Part shown: positions 51,672 through 60,861 of the stretch, piece by piece | How the letters are laid out: each line of letters starts with the position of its first letter | Numbering within the stretch: position 1 is the stretch's first letter | Assembly (NCBI RefSeq): GCF_010730745.1 | Contig: NZ_AP022615.1 | Location: 1,736,001 to 1,800,000 of the forward strand | Direction: 5' to 3' | Origin: Mycobacterium heidelbergense | GTDB taxonomy: Bacteria; Actinomycetota; Actinomycetes; Mycobacteriales; Mycobacteriaceae | DNA: 64,000 nucleotides | The notes under the pieces: model-generated | The model's database searches: none | Told to the model about the DNA's origin: nothing | The model's input: the letters and a program-made list of their open reading frames with translations, nothing else | Translations under genes and position numbers: made by a program

Positions 51672-53793
51672 TCAGCGCCCGAACGCACGGCCGGCCAGCT
51701 CGACCCCGGCCGCCAGCCGCCACGCGGCCGCCGAGGCGCCCACGGCCACCGTGTAGCCGCCCGGTGCGATGCGCCAGGTGTTCGCGTCGTAGCGGGCCAG
51801 CAGGCGGGGATCCGCCTCGATGGTCACCCGGCGCGTGGCGCCCGGTTCCAGCTCGACCCGCTCGAATCCCAGCAACCGCAGGCGTTGCTCGCCGGGGGCC
51901 GCGGTCAGATACAGCTGCGGGACGTCGGCGCCGCCGCGGTCGCCGACGTTGACGACGCTGAAGCTGGCGGTGACGGTGTCACCGCCGTCGACGACCAGGT
52001 CGCGGTACTCAAAACCGGTGTAGGACAGGCCATGCCCGAACGCGAACAGCGGTTCCTGGCCGCTCGCCGCGAACCAGCGGTAGCCGACGTCGGCCCCCTC
52101 GAAGTAGTCGATCGTGGTCGGCGTCCCCCACGGCGCGCCGAGGTCGGGCAGCTCCGGGCGCGGGGTCTGGCCGAGATCGGCCGGGAAGGTGATCGGCAGC
52201 CGGCCCGACGGGTTCACCTGGCCGGCAAGGACTTCCGCGATGGCGCGGCCACCGGCCTGACCCGGATACCACGCCTGCACGACGGCGTTCACCGAGCCCA
52301 GCCACGGCATGGCCACCGGGTTGCCGGTCTCCAGCACCACGACCGTGTTCGGGTTCGCGGCGGACACCGCGGCGATCAGCGCGTCCTGGCCCCACGGCAG
52401 CGAGAGGTCGGCGCCGTCAAAGCCCTCCCCTTCGGCGCGGAGCGCGAACACGATCGCGACGTCGGCCCGCCGCGCGGCCCGCGCGGCCTCGGCCGGGCCG
52501 ACGCCGGGATCGAATTCGATGTGCGCGTGGGGAAGTTGCTTTCGCAGCTCATCGAGCGGGCTCGACGGCAGCACGTACAGATTCCGCAGGCCGGCCTCCA
52601 GGCCGGGGCCGCCGATCGGGACCACGGCCGCATAGCCGCCCGGCGGAACGACGGCGCTCGAGCCGTAACCGGCCGCCACGCCCAGGTGGGCGTGGCCGCC
52701 GATGACGGCGATGCGCGCGGTCGACTCGCGCCCCAGGGGCAGCACCCCGCGATTGGTCAGCAGCACGATGCCCTGCCGCGCGATCTGCAACGCAATCGCG
52801 TTGTGCGCGTCCATGTTCGGCGCGGGCGCGGCATCGGACCGGTCGATTCCGACCGCGAACATCGACCGCAGTATCCGCCGGACCATGTCAGACAGGCGTT
52901 CCGGCGGCAGCCTGCCGTCGGCGTGGGCGGCCCGCAGGCTCCCGCCGAACGCCTCCGACCCCCACAGCAGCGCGTCGAGCTGCGCGCCGCACTCCTGGTC
53001 GAGGCCACCCAACGCGCACTCCCAGGACGGCGTCGCGCCCCAATCCGACATCACCCAACCGCGGTATCCCCAGGCGCCTTTCAGCACCCCGTTGAGCAAG
53101 TCGTCGTTCGCGGCGGCGTAGTCGCCGTTGACCTTGTTGTAGGCCGTCATCACGGCGCCGGGCCGCGAGCGCTCGATGGCCATCTCGAAGGCCAGCAGGT
53201 CGGATTCGCGGTGCGCGTCGGGATCGATGACCGCGTCCAAAAAGTGCCGGTTGGTCTCGTTGCAGTTCAACGAGTAGTGCTTGACGGTCGAAATGACGCC
53301 CTGCCGCTGTATCCCGTTGACCGACTCCGCGGCCATCGTCGCGGTCAAAAGCGGGTCCTCGGAAAGGTATTCGAAGTTGCGGCCGTTGCGCGGGTCGCGC
53401 GCGAGGTTCATCGCGCCCGCGAGCTGCACGTTGAACCCGCGGCCGCGCGCCTCCCGGCCGATCACCTCGCCGGCGGCGCGGGCCAGCGACGGGTCGAAGC
53501 CGGCGGCCAGCGCCAGTCCCGCCGGCAGCGCCGTGGCCGTGTCACCCGGGCGGTAGCCGGGGTTGGTGACGCCAAGGCCGGCGTCGCTCATCAGCAACGC
53601 CGGCACCCCGAGCCGCGGAACCCCGGGCACGTACCCGGCGCTCATCGGGACGCCCGGCGGGATGCGTGGATCGCGCACCGGCCACATGTCGCCGGCCCCC
53701 ATCACCCCGATCAAGCAGCGAGAACCGCTCGTCGTCGGTCATCCGGGTTTCGACGTCGCGCGCCCGCGCGTCCGGGTCGTCCAGTTCGCTCAT
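51672..53793 (-). pseudogene. bglS: GH3 beta-glucosidase BglS, frameshifted near the N-terminus
   Basis: This glycoside hydrolase family 3 protein, about 706 residues if repaired, has the nucleophile in WVMSDWGA, the acid-binding KHYSLNCNETNRH-type segment, a (beta/alpha)6-sandwich, and a fibronectin III-like domain at the end. The ATG at 53793 (MSELDDPDARARDVETRMTD) opens a frame that runs to DERFSLLD and then goes wrong. The long frame from 53714 begins IGVMGAGDMWPV. Removing one A from the AA at 53713-53714 would join them as FSLLIGVMGAG, matching my memory of Rv0186. If it is real, the full-length protein is not made, unless the TTG at 53714 is used. It overlaps Rv0185-like by ATGA. Confidence 0.75.
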
Positions 53794-54290
53794 CGCACAC
53801 CCTCTTTGGCGTAGACGACGCGCAGCACGTGGCCGAGTTCCGGCCCCATCACCAGCTCCGCCAACTCGCAGATCGTCGCGACGAACTCCGGACCGTGCGG
53901 CGGCTGCGCCCCACAGAGGTGATGCGCCACCTCATGGAGCACCACCAGCTCGCGCAGCGCCCAGTCGGCGGCACCGCGGTCGGGAACCGCGATAACGCCC
54001 GCACCGTCGTGGCTTTCGTAGTGCGCCGCGGTGGTGGCACGCCGCGCCCGCACCCGCAGCGGCGGCGTCCCCGGCCACCGTCGCCGCACCGCCGGCAGCG
54101 CGAGCACGTCGTCGACATAGCGCTGCACCGACGCGACCGACCCGAATCGCCCCTCGGGGGGAAGGGTCAACTGTGCGCCGAAGAAATCCACGACGGGTGA
54201 TCCGTGCTCGGCGGCGCGGTCGAACAGCGTCCGGACGAATTCCTCGGCCGCATAGACCCTGGAGCGCTGCGAATCGCGGGCCTGAGTCAC
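53790..54290 (-). CDS. Small putative metallohydrolase (Rv0185-like)
   Basis: This 166-residue protein starts at GTG 54290 and overlaps the end of the DUF2786 gene by GTGA. A zinc-protease-like motif HEVAHHLCG lies near residue 120, with HGPEF downstream as a likely third ligand, as in the TIGR04338 family. The rest shows no recognisable domain. Substrate unknown. It is the middle gene of the Rv0184-Rv0185-bglS chain, each joined by a four-base overlap. Confidence 0.78.
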   Translation of the reverse strand: MTQARDSQRSRVYAAEEFVRTLFDRAAEHGSPVVDFFGAQLTLPPEGRFGSVASVQRYVDDVLALPAVRRRWPGTPPLRVRARRATTAAHYESHDGAGVIAVPDRGAADWALRELVVLHEVAHHLCGAQPPHGPEFVATICELAELVMGPELGHVLRVVYAKEGVR

Positions 54291-55036
54291 CGGCGCAATG
54301 CGTCCCGCGCCCCGGGCAGCTCGGGGCTGTTCTGCAGCCGCGCGCGCCGGCCGGCCCGGTCGCCCGCGCGCCGCGCCGCCGACGAATACCCGGCCGTGGC
54401 GCTGGTGGCCCGCCAGGTGCCGCGCGCCCTCGACGCGCCGCGATAGTAGTCGCGCAGCTCGATCTCCTTGTCCCGCAAGGCGATCGCGGTGCCCGGCGGG
54501 CGACCTCGGTCCTTGGTGGCCTCCCGCGTGGCCTGCTCGCGGGCCTCGGCCAGCCGCTGACCGACGCGGGCGCCGAACGCGAGCTGGAAGTTGAGCCGCG
54601 CGGTGATCGTCGGCGTGGGCCGGTGCGCGCCCGACGCCAGGTAGGCGTCCGACGCCCGCACCATCTGGACGACCAGGCTGGCGTACAGGGCGTGGGTCGC
54701 GTCGATGTCCTCGGCGAACCCGTACGCATAGAGGAACGTCGAGTTCGACGCCACGTCGCAGCGCACGTCGTTGGCCGCCGCGATCAGCACGAAAAGCTGC
54801 ACATACGTCCGCAGCCCCCTGCTGCCCGCGGTCCCGATGGTGACGGTCCGCTGGGACGGGGCCTGCGTCGGCGAGCGGCTGGCCGCGTGCGAGCGCGCCA
54901 CCGCCAGGTCGATGGAGGCCGCCGTCGCCAGCCGCTGCGCGGCGCTCAGGAAGGCGTCGGCCTCGTGCGGGTTGTCGGTGCCCTCGGCCTGGCGCAGCAG
55001 CGCGCCGATGCGGGCGAGCATCTTGTCGTCGGTCAT
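54287..55036 (-). CDS. DUF2786-domain protein (Rv0184-like)
   Basis: This 249-residue protein has the DUF2786 N-terminal motif MLARIGALLRQAEGTDNPHE, then AFLSAAQRLATAASIDLAVA. The C-terminal half is basic and helical (YYRGASRARGTW). The start codon at 55036 is the last ATG of a chain created by two 53-bp repeats. Each repeat carries GGGGAGGAG as a ribosome binding site and ends with an ATG overlapping the TGA of the previous small frame. Function unknown; it is possibly a nucleic-acid or peptidase partner in view of the next gene. Confidence 0.78.
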   Translation of the reverse strand: MTDDKMLARIGALLRQAEGTDNPHEADAFLSAAQRLATAASIDLAVARSHAASRSPTQAPSQRTVTIGTAGSRGLRTYVQLFVLIAAANDVRCDVASNSTFLYAYGFAEDIDATHALYASLVVQMVRASDAYLASGAHRPTPTITARLNFQLAFGARVGQRLAEAREQATREATKDRGRPPGTAIALRDKEIELRDYYRGASRARGTWRATSATAGYSSAARRAGDRAGRRARLQNSPELPGARDALRR

Positions 55037-55133
55037 CTGCGCCGCTCCTCCCCGTTGCTTCGCGCCGCATCGTCGCCGGCGTCGGTCATCTGCGCCGCTC
55101 CTCCCCGTTGCTTCGCGCCGCATCGTCGCCGGC
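55028..55133 (-). repeat. Two tandem 53-bp MIRU-type elements
   Basis: Positions 55028-55080 and 55081-55133 are identical. Read on the minus strand, each unit supplies an ATG, 18 codons (ending NGEERRR) and a TGA overlapping the next ATG as ATGA. A GGGGAGGAG site comes just before each join. This is the layout described for mycobacterial interspersed repetitive units between coupled genes. Confidence 0.85.
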
Positions 55134-55186
55134 GCGGGTCATGGCGCCAAACTACGGGAGCGGTACGACACGTCGTTCATCGCAGG

Positions 55187-56023
55187 TCAGAGCCGCTTCA
55201 CGATCCAGGAGACCACGTCGGCCAGCACCTGGTCGCGCTCCGGCTCGTTGAAGACCTCGTGGTACAGGCCGGGGTAGACCTTCAGCGCGACATCGGTGGA
55301 CCCGACGCAGTCGACCAGGCGGCGGCTGCCGGCGACGGGGATGAGCCGGTCGTCGGAGCCGTGCACCACCAGCAGCGGCGCGGTCAACGCCGGCGCCCGC
55401 TGCGGCATGGTCTCGCCGACCTGCAGCAGCGCGCGCCCGACGCCGGCCGGGACCTTCCCGTGGTACACCAGCGGATCGGCCTTGTAGGCCGCCACCACCG
55501 CGGGATCCCGCGAGATCGCGTCGACGTCGAGCTCCTGCACGGGCAGGCCGGGCACGAGGACGCCGAGCACCTTGGCGGCGAGCACCATCAGCGGCGAGAC
55601 CAGATCCTGGGCCGCCACCGCCGGCGCCGACAGCACCATCATGTCGTAGTTGTCCGGGCGCTCGACGCCGTAGGCGAACACGATCCCGCCGCCCATGCTG
55701 TGCCCGAGCACGACGCACTTGAGGCCGGGGTGCTCCCGGGTGGCGATCCCGACCAGGGTGTCGAAATCGCCCGTGTACTCGGAGATGTCCCGCACCAGCA
55801 TCCGCTTGCCGCCCGAGCGGCCGTGCCCGCGGTGGTCCAGCGCGTAGGTGACCAGCCCCGCGTCGCCGAAGCACCGCGCGACGTGGTCGTAGCGGCGGGC
55901 GTATTCGCCGAGGCCGTGCGACAGCACGACCACCGCCCGCGGCGCGATGTGCGGCGTCCACACGTCGTAGACGATGCGCACGCCGCCGACGCCGTCGAAA
56001 CTCCGTTCGGTGCGGGTAGTCAT
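55187..56023 (-). CDS. Monoacylglycerol lipase/lysophospholipase (Rv0183-like)
   Basis: This serine hydrolase of 278 residues has the nucleophile Ser109 in LGHSMGGG, the acid in HGSDDRLIPV and the base in YPGLYHEVFNEPERD. The lid region is between about 140 and 190. The M. tuberculosis equivalent hydrolyses monoacylglycerols and acts on host lipids. Its stop is only 45 bp before the MIRU repeats, so it probably forms an operon with the DUF2786, metallohydrolase and bglS genes. It is divergent from sigG. Confidence 0.9.
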   Translation of the reverse strand: MTTRTERSFDGVGGVRIVYDVWTPHIAPRAVVVLSHGLGEYARRYDHVARCFGDAGLVTYALDHRGHGRSGGKRMLVRDISEYTGDFDTLVGIATREHPGLKCVVLGHSMGGGIVFAYGVERPDNYDMMVLSAPAVAAQDLVSPLMVLAAKVLGVLVPGLPVQELDVDAISRDPAVVAAYKADPLVYHGKVPAGVGRALLQVGETMPQRAPALTAPLLVVHGSDDRLIPVAGSRRLVDCVGSTDVALKVYPGLYHEVFNEPERDQVLADVVSWIVKRL

Positions 56024-56085
56024 CAAGGGGCAGCGTATCGGCTCCTGGAGCGCCACCGTCAGAGGCGGTGCGTAGGCTCGTTCGG

Positions 56086-56589
56086 GTGAGCGTGCCGGCA
56101 GAAAGCTCCGACCGGGATTTCTCCGCCCATGCCGAGCCCTACCGCCGCGAATTGCTCGCGCACTGCTATCGGATGACCGGGTCGCTGCACGACGCCGAGG
56201 ATCTGGTGCAGGAGACGCTGCTGCGGGCCTGGAAGGCCTACGGCCGCTACGAAGGCAGGTCGTCGATGCGGACTTGGTTGCACCGCATCGCCACCAACGC
56301 CTGCCTGACGGCGCTGGAGGGACGGCAGCGCCGCCCGCTGCCGACGGGGCTCGGGGCGTCCAGCTCCGACCCGACCGCGGAGCTGGTGGAACGCCCCGAG
56401 GTGCCCTGGCTGGAGCCGCTGCCGGAGTTGGCGGACCAGCCGGCCGCGGCCATGTACATGCGCGCGGGCGACGCGCACCTGCCCTTTCAGTTGCACGTGC
56501 TGGACATGCGCGCCGACGGGGTGTCGCGCGTGGTGGCGTTCCTCGACGACACGTTGTTCGCCAAATTCGGTCTGCCGGAGTCGCTATGA
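56086..56589 (+). CDS. sigG: SigG-like ECF sigma factor with large internal deletion
   Basis: The frame gives 167 residues from GTG 56086 (or 173 from 56068). Residues about 10-85 are an intact sigma region 2, including HCYRMTGSLHDAEDLVQETL and RTWLHRIATNACLTALEGRQ. After WLEPLPELAD it jumps in frame to QPAAAMYMRAGDAHLPFQLH, which by my recall of M. tuberculosis SigG (370 residues) belongs to the end of the SnoaL-like tail. The sigma region 4 and most of the tail, about 150 residues, are missing. It should not bind a -35 element, so normal promoter recognition is unlikely. The junction is near 56436-56445. It overlaps the next gene by ATGA. Confidence 0.85.
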   Translation: MSVPAESSDRDFSAHAEPYRRELLAHCYRMTGSLHDAEDLVQETLLRAWKAYGRYEGRSSMRTWLHRIATNACLTALEGRQRRPLPTGLGASSSDPTAELVERPEVPWLEPLPELADQPAAAMYMRAGDAHLPFQLHVLDMRADGVSRVVAFLDDTLFAKFGLPESL

Positions 56590-57992
56590 CCGAATCCCCC
56601 GTCGTCACGCCCGCGCCCGGCAAGCCGGTTCTGCTGTTGGGCGCCTTCGACATTGACGGCGTCGGCTATCGCGCCGAGGAGTTCTTCGTCTCCGGCACGG
56701 CCTCGTGCTACGCCCCGGTCGGGGAGCAGGGCGCCGACGGTCGCTGGGACGTGACGCGTTCCGGCGCAGCCGATTACACCACCAGGGCGATGGCGCTGAC
56801 CCCGGCGGATCGCGCACGGTTCAATGGGACCGCGCTGGTCGAGTGGCTCAACGTGAGCGGCGGCCTGGACGCCCCGGCCGTCTGGATGATGGCGCACCGC
56901 GAAATACTGCGCGCGGGCTACGCCTACGTCGCGGTCTCGGCCCAGAAGGTCGGCGTGGACGGCGGCGCGAATCTGCTCGGGATCGACCTGTCCCTCAAGA
57001 GCCAGGATCCGACACGATACGCGAGCCTGAACCACCCGGGCGACGCCTTCGCCTTCGACATCTTCTCCCAGATCGGCGAGATCGTCAGGGACGCGGGCAT
57101 TCTGGGCGAGCTGCGCCCGCAACACGTCGTCGCCATCGGCGAGTCCCAATCGGCGGTGTTCCTCACCACCTACATCAACGCCGTCGATCCGCTCGCCCAG
57201 GTCTACGACGGCTTCCTCGTGCATTCGCGATTCGGGCCGGCCGCCCCACTGGACGGCATTTCGTTGATCGAAGGACTCGAATCGTCGGCCGGGTCGCAGG
57301 CGGCGGTGAAGTACCGTCGCGACCTGCGCGTCCCGCTGATCACGATCATCACCGAGACGGACCTTTTCGGCCGCGTGCCGCTGGGCTATTACTTTGCGCG
57401 GCAACCCGACAACGAGTGGTTGCGGGTCTGGGAGATCCCGGGCGCCGCGCACGCCGACAACTACACCATTCAGGTGGCGCCGATCGACTCGGGCTCGGCG
57501 CCGCTCGACGACATCGTGGCGGCCTACGCGCCGACCGAGCTGCTGATGGGTCAGCAGCTCGGCCACTTCATCAACTTCGCGCCGCAACACCACTACGTCG
57601 TGCAGGCCGCGCTCGCCGCGCTGACCAAGTGGGTCCGAACCGGCGAGCCGGCCCCCACCGCCGCGCCCATCGCGGTGCGCGAAATCGACCACCCCCGGCC
57701 TCTTCTCGATTCCCACGGCCTCGCCGAGGGCGGCATCCGGACCCCGTGGGTGGACGTGCCGATCGCCCGGACATCCGGCGTCACCGACGACGAGAGCATC
57801 ATGTCCATGCTCTTCGGCTCCGGCGAACCCTTCGACGCCGCGACGCTGCGCCGGCTCTACCCGGGCGGCGCCGGAGAGTACCTCGAGCGGTTCACGGCCG
57901 CGCTCGACGAGGCGATCGACGCGGGCTTCATCCTGCCGGCCGATCGCGCCGAGATCCTGCTGCTGGCCGCGGCGACGTACCCCGGCGGTTAG
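56586..57992 (+). CDS. Alpha/beta hydrolase domain protein
   Basis: This protein of 468 residues resembles the abhydrolase_10 family of uncharacterised secreted or cytosolic hydrolases. A nucleophile-like IGESQSAVFLTTYINAV lies near 180, TIITETDLFGRVP near 255 could hold the acid, and EIPGAAHADNYT near 300 the histidine. No signal peptide is visible. Its ATG overlaps the truncated sigG stop, and its stop overlaps that of the convergent reductase. Not in the M. tuberculosis order as I remember it (sigG is followed by pirin). Confidence 0.7.
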   Translation: MTESPVVTPAPGKPVLLLGAFDIDGVGYRAEEFFVSGTASCYAPVGEQGADGRWDVTRSGAADYTTRAMALTPADRARFNGTALVEWLNVSGGLDAPAVWMMAHREILRAGYAYVAVSAQKVGVDGGANLLGIDLSLKSQDPTRYASLNHPGDAFAFDIFSQIGEIVRDAGILGELRPQHVVAIGESQSAVFLTTYINAVDPLAQVYDGFLVHSRFGPAAPLDGISLIEGLESSAGSQAAVKYRRDLRVPLITIITETDLFGRVPLGYYFARQPDNEWLRVWEIPGAAHADNYTIQVAPIDSGSAPLDDIVAAYAPTELLMGQQLGHFINFAPQHHYVVQAALAALTKWVRTGEPAPTAAPIAVREIDHPRPLLDSHGLAEGGIRTPWVDVPIARTSGVTDDESIMSMLFGSGEPFDAATLRRLYPGGAGEYLERFTAALDEAIDAGFILPADRAEILLLAAATYPGG

Positions 57993-59125
57993 AACAGCCG
58001 GCTGTCCGGCGACGGCCCGGGCACCGGGCGCACCAGGCCGGCGCCGGTGACCAGCGGGAGGTCCAGCGCCGACAGCAGACCGGGCGGGGCCGCGCACACC
58101 GCGGGGATGGCGTTGACCATCCGCGACGCGCCGGCGATGCGCGCGCCCAGATCGTGGTCGTGGTCCTCGGCCATCTCGAATTCGCAACGCATGCTGGGGG
58201 ATCCCTCGATCTCGACGCGATAGAGACCCCGGCCGGTCGCCGACCCGTAGCCCAGGTCCTTGGGCTCGATGCAGATGTGCGGCTGCGGCCAGTCCGGGGC
58301 GATGTCGTCGCGCATGCGCGTCACATGGTCGAGGACGAAGGTCGGCTTGCCGCCGACGTAACCGGTCAGCGTCGAACGCATCGCCGCGATCGTCCCGGCC
58401 TCGATGTGACCCGTTGGCGTGTCGAAGGATTCGGGCGCCGGGACGCGTTCGTTGCTCTCCTCGATGTTGTCGATCGCGACGCCCAGCCCGGCGGCCAGCT
58501 GGTGCAGCACGGGCCCCCAGCCGAAGGTGAATATTCCCGGCTGGGCCGCGAAAGCCTGGTACTCCGGCGGCTGCCCGAATCCGAGGATCTCGTAGACGGC
58601 GGACTTGTCCGGATAGGTGGCGTAGTTGAACATCTCCGTCACCCGCACCGAGTCTACGACCCGGGAGACGCCGGTAAGCACCAGCGGCAGAACGTCATTG
58701 GCGAATCCGGAGTCGATGCCGGTGGTAAAGAACGACGCACCGCCGTCCAGCGCGGCCCGTCGCAGCGGATCGGTGAACGCGCCGTCGACGGCGTCCGGGA
58801 AGACCAGCGGCACCACCGAACACGACACCACGTTCTTCCCGGCCCGCAGGATCGACACCATGTCCTCGACCGCCTCCAGCGGGCGCAGGTTGGCGCCGGC
58901 GGCATACACCACCGCGTCGGCGTCCCCGGCGAGCATCGCCGCCGGACCCTGGGTGGCCACCACCCCGACCGGCGCGATGCCGCACAGCTCCCCCGCGTCG
59001 CGGCCCGCCTTGGCGTCGCTGTGCACGACGACGTCGACGAGCTCCAGCCGCGGGTGGTCGATCACCCCGCGCAGGGCGATCACGCCCATCGAACCGGGAC
59101 CCCAAACTCCCACCTTGAACACCAA
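57989..59125 (-). CDS. NAD(P)-dependent dehydrogenase, DapB-like N-terminal domain
   Basis: This 378-residue oxidoreductase has a Rossmann fold. The nucleotide-binding start is VGVWGPGSMGVIALRGVIDH at 5-24, followed by DADAVVYAAGANLR, like dihydrodipicolinate reductase or 2,4-diaminopentanoate dehydrogenase. The C-terminal domain contains FTTGIDSGFANDVLPLVLTG near 135. The substrate is probably an amino or keto acid, or a lipid-derived carbonyl. The palindrome TCCTAATATTAGGA lies five bases before its start, so the divergent IclR regulator probably controls it. Confidence 0.7.
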   Translation of the reverse strand: MVFKVGVWGPGSMGVIALRGVIDHPRLELVDVVVHSDAKAGRDAGELCGIAPVGVVATQGPAAMLAGDADAVVYAAGANLRPLEAVEDMVSILRAGKNVVSCSVVPLVFPDAVDGAFTDPLRRAALDGGASFFTTGIDSGFANDVLPLVLTGVSRVVDSVRVTEMFNYATYPDKSAVYEILGFGQPPEYQAFAAQPGIFTFGWGPVLHQLAAGLGVAIDNIEESNERVPAPESFDTPTGHIEAGTIAAMRSTLTGYVGGKPTFVLDHVTRMRDDIAPDWPQPHICIEPKDLGYGSATGRGLYRVEIEGSPSMRCEFEMAEDHDHDLGARIAGASRMVNAIPAVCAAPPGLLSALDLPLVTGAGLVRPVPGPSPDSRLF

Positions 59126-59129
59126 AGTC

Positions 59130-59143
59130 TCCTAATATTAGGA
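59130..59143. promoter_or_regulatory. Palindromic operator between reductase and IclR gene
   Basis: TCCTAATATTAGGA is a perfect 14-bp palindrome in a 59-bp divergent spacer, next to the reductase start. It is the likely binding site of the IclR-family protein encoded at 59185. Confidence 0.65.
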
Positions 59144-59184
59144 CGTATATTCTGAGATTTTGGACGGATCGTAAGGAGGTGGTC

Positions 59185-60090
59185 GTGGCCACGTCAACCG
59201 CCAAGCCGACCGCCAGGCCGACCGCCCCGTCGGCCGCCAAGTCGCCGCCCACCGCCCGCGTGATGGATGTGCTTGCCGCCCTGGCGGATTCACCGAACGG
59301 GCGGGCATCGGCCGAGCTGGCGAAGGTGTGCGGCATCAGCACCTCGACCTGCGCCCTGGTGCTCGCCGAGCTGGAACGCCGCGCCTGGGTGACGCGCCGC
59401 GAGGACCGCCGCTACGTGCTGGGCAGCGGGCTGTTCGGCCTGGTGCACGGGCTGCGGACGCAGTTCCCGCTGCTGGATCGCGGGCGCGACGCGCTGCGGT
59501 TCCTGCACGACACGCTCGGCGCGGGCTGCTCGATGTCGAGGATCGGCGGCCGGCACCTCACCACCGTCGACGCGGTCGGCCACGCCACCGACGGCGAGCA
59601 CGCCGTCGGGCAGCGCTTCCCCATCGACCCGCCGTTCGGCCTGGTCGCGATGGCCTGGCGCGACGACGACTCCGTCCAGGCCTGGCTGCACCGCGTGGTG
59701 CCGCGGCTGACCCGCGCCGAAATCGCCGAGCACCGGCGGGTGCTCGCCGACATCCGGGCCCGCGGCTACGGCGCATGGCGGTTCGACGACACCCACCGAT
59801 CGCTGCACCACCGGCTGGCCGACGTGCTGGCCTCGCTCGAGCCGACCGCGCGGGTGACCCGCCAGCTCACCACCCTGATGACCATGGTGACGCTGCGGTC
59901 GGTCACCGACGCGCTCGAAACAGATTTGGCGTCAACGGAATTCGTCGTGCTGCCGATTTTCGGGCCGGACGGCCAGCCGGAATACCAGATCGAGATCCAC
60001 CTGGGCCGCTCGGCCGCGCTGACCCTGCCCGCGCTCGACGCCGCGCTGCGGCACGCGCAGGGACTGCTCGCCGCCGGGGCGGGCCATTAG
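59185..60090 (+). CDS. IclR-family transcriptional regulator
   Basis: This 301-residue regulator has an N-terminal helix-turn-helix at about 28-75: VMDVLAALADSPNGRASAEL then ISTSTCALVLAELERRAWVT. A GAF-like IclR ligand domain makes up the remaining 200 residues. GTG 59185 is chosen because AAGGAGG lies five bases upstream. It is divergent from the DapB-like dehydrogenase gene; the pair and the palindrome form a local control unit. It ends nine bases before the pirin gene. Confidence 0.85.
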   Translation: MATSTAKPTARPTAPSAAKSPPTARVMDVLAALADSPNGRASAELAKVCGISTSTCALVLAELERRAWVTRREDRRYVLGSGLFGLVHGLRTQFPLLDRGRDALRFLHDTLGAGCSMSRIGGRHLTTVDAVGHATDGEHAVGQRFPIDPPFGLVAMAWRDDDSVQAWLHRVVPRLTRAEIAEHRRVLADIRARGYGAWRFDDTHRSLHHRLADVLASLEPTARVTRQLTTLMTMVTLRSVTDALETDLASTEFVVLPIFGPDGQPEYQIEIHLGRSAALTLPALDAALRHAQGLLAAGAGH

Positions 60091-60099
60091 GCTGGGCCC

Positions 60100-60825
60100 A
60101 TGCCTGCCACCGTGGAGGTTCGGCGCGCGGCCGACAGGGCGGTCACCACCACGCCGTGGCTGAACTCCCGGCATTCGTTCTCGTTCGGCGACCACTACGA
60201 CCCGGACAACACCCACCACGGCCTGCTGCTGGTCAACAACGACGACCGGGTGGGGCCGGACGCGGGTTTCGACACGCACCCACACCGCGACATGGAGATC
60301 GTGACCTGGGTGCTGCGGGGCGAGCTGACGCACCGGGATTCGGCCGGCAATCACGGGGTGATCTATCCCGGTCTGGCGCAACGCATGTCGGCGGGCAGCG
60401 GAATCCTGCACTCGGAGAAGAACGGTTCGGCCACCGAGCCGGTCCATTTCGTGCAGATGTGGGTGGTCCCCGACGAGGCCGCCATCCCGCCGAGCTACCA
60501 ACAGCACGAGATCGGCGGGGACCTGTCGGGCGGCGGCCTGGTGACCGTCGCCTCGGGCCTGCCCGGGCGGGACGCGGCCATCGCCCTGCACAACCGCAAC
60601 GCCGCGCTGCACGCCGCCCGGCTGCGGCCCGGCGACGCGGTGGGCCTGCCCCCGGCGCCCTACCTGCACCTGTTCGTCGCGCGCGGCCGGGTCACCCTGG
60701 AGGGCGTCGGTGACCTGGACGAGGGCGACGCGGTCCGGTTCACCGACGCCGACGGGCGGCGGGTGACGGCCGGGGAGCCCTCGGAACTGCTGGTCTGGGA
60801 GATGCACGCAAAGCTGGGCGACTGA
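60100..60825 (+). CDS. Pirin family protein (Rv0181c-like)
   Basis: This bicupin of 241 residues has pirin N-terminal metal ligands HPHRDMEIVTWVL (His, His), then ILHSEKNGS (His, and Glu at the fourth site). The segment LNSRHSFSFGDHYDPDNTHHG near 20 is a family hallmark. Pirins are iron-containing regulators or quercetinase-like dioxygenases; the role in mycobacteria is open. It is followed 36 bases on by the ABC-2-like membrane gene and is part of a plus-strand run. Confidence 0.9.
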   Translation: MPATVEVRRAADRAVTTTPWLNSRHSFSFGDHYDPDNTHHGLLLVNNDDRVGPDAGFDTHPHRDMEIVTWVLRGELTHRDSAGNHGVIYPGLAQRMSAGSGILHSEKNGSATEPVHFVQMWVVPDEAAIPPSYQQHEIGGDLSGGGLVTVASGLPGRDAAIALHNRNAALHAARLRPGDAVGLPPAPYLHLFVARGRVTLEGVGDLDEGDAVRFTDADGRRVTAGEPSELLVWEMHAKLGD

Positions 60826-60861
60826 GATTGCATAGAGTGGGCACGACAGACAGGAGCCCGC

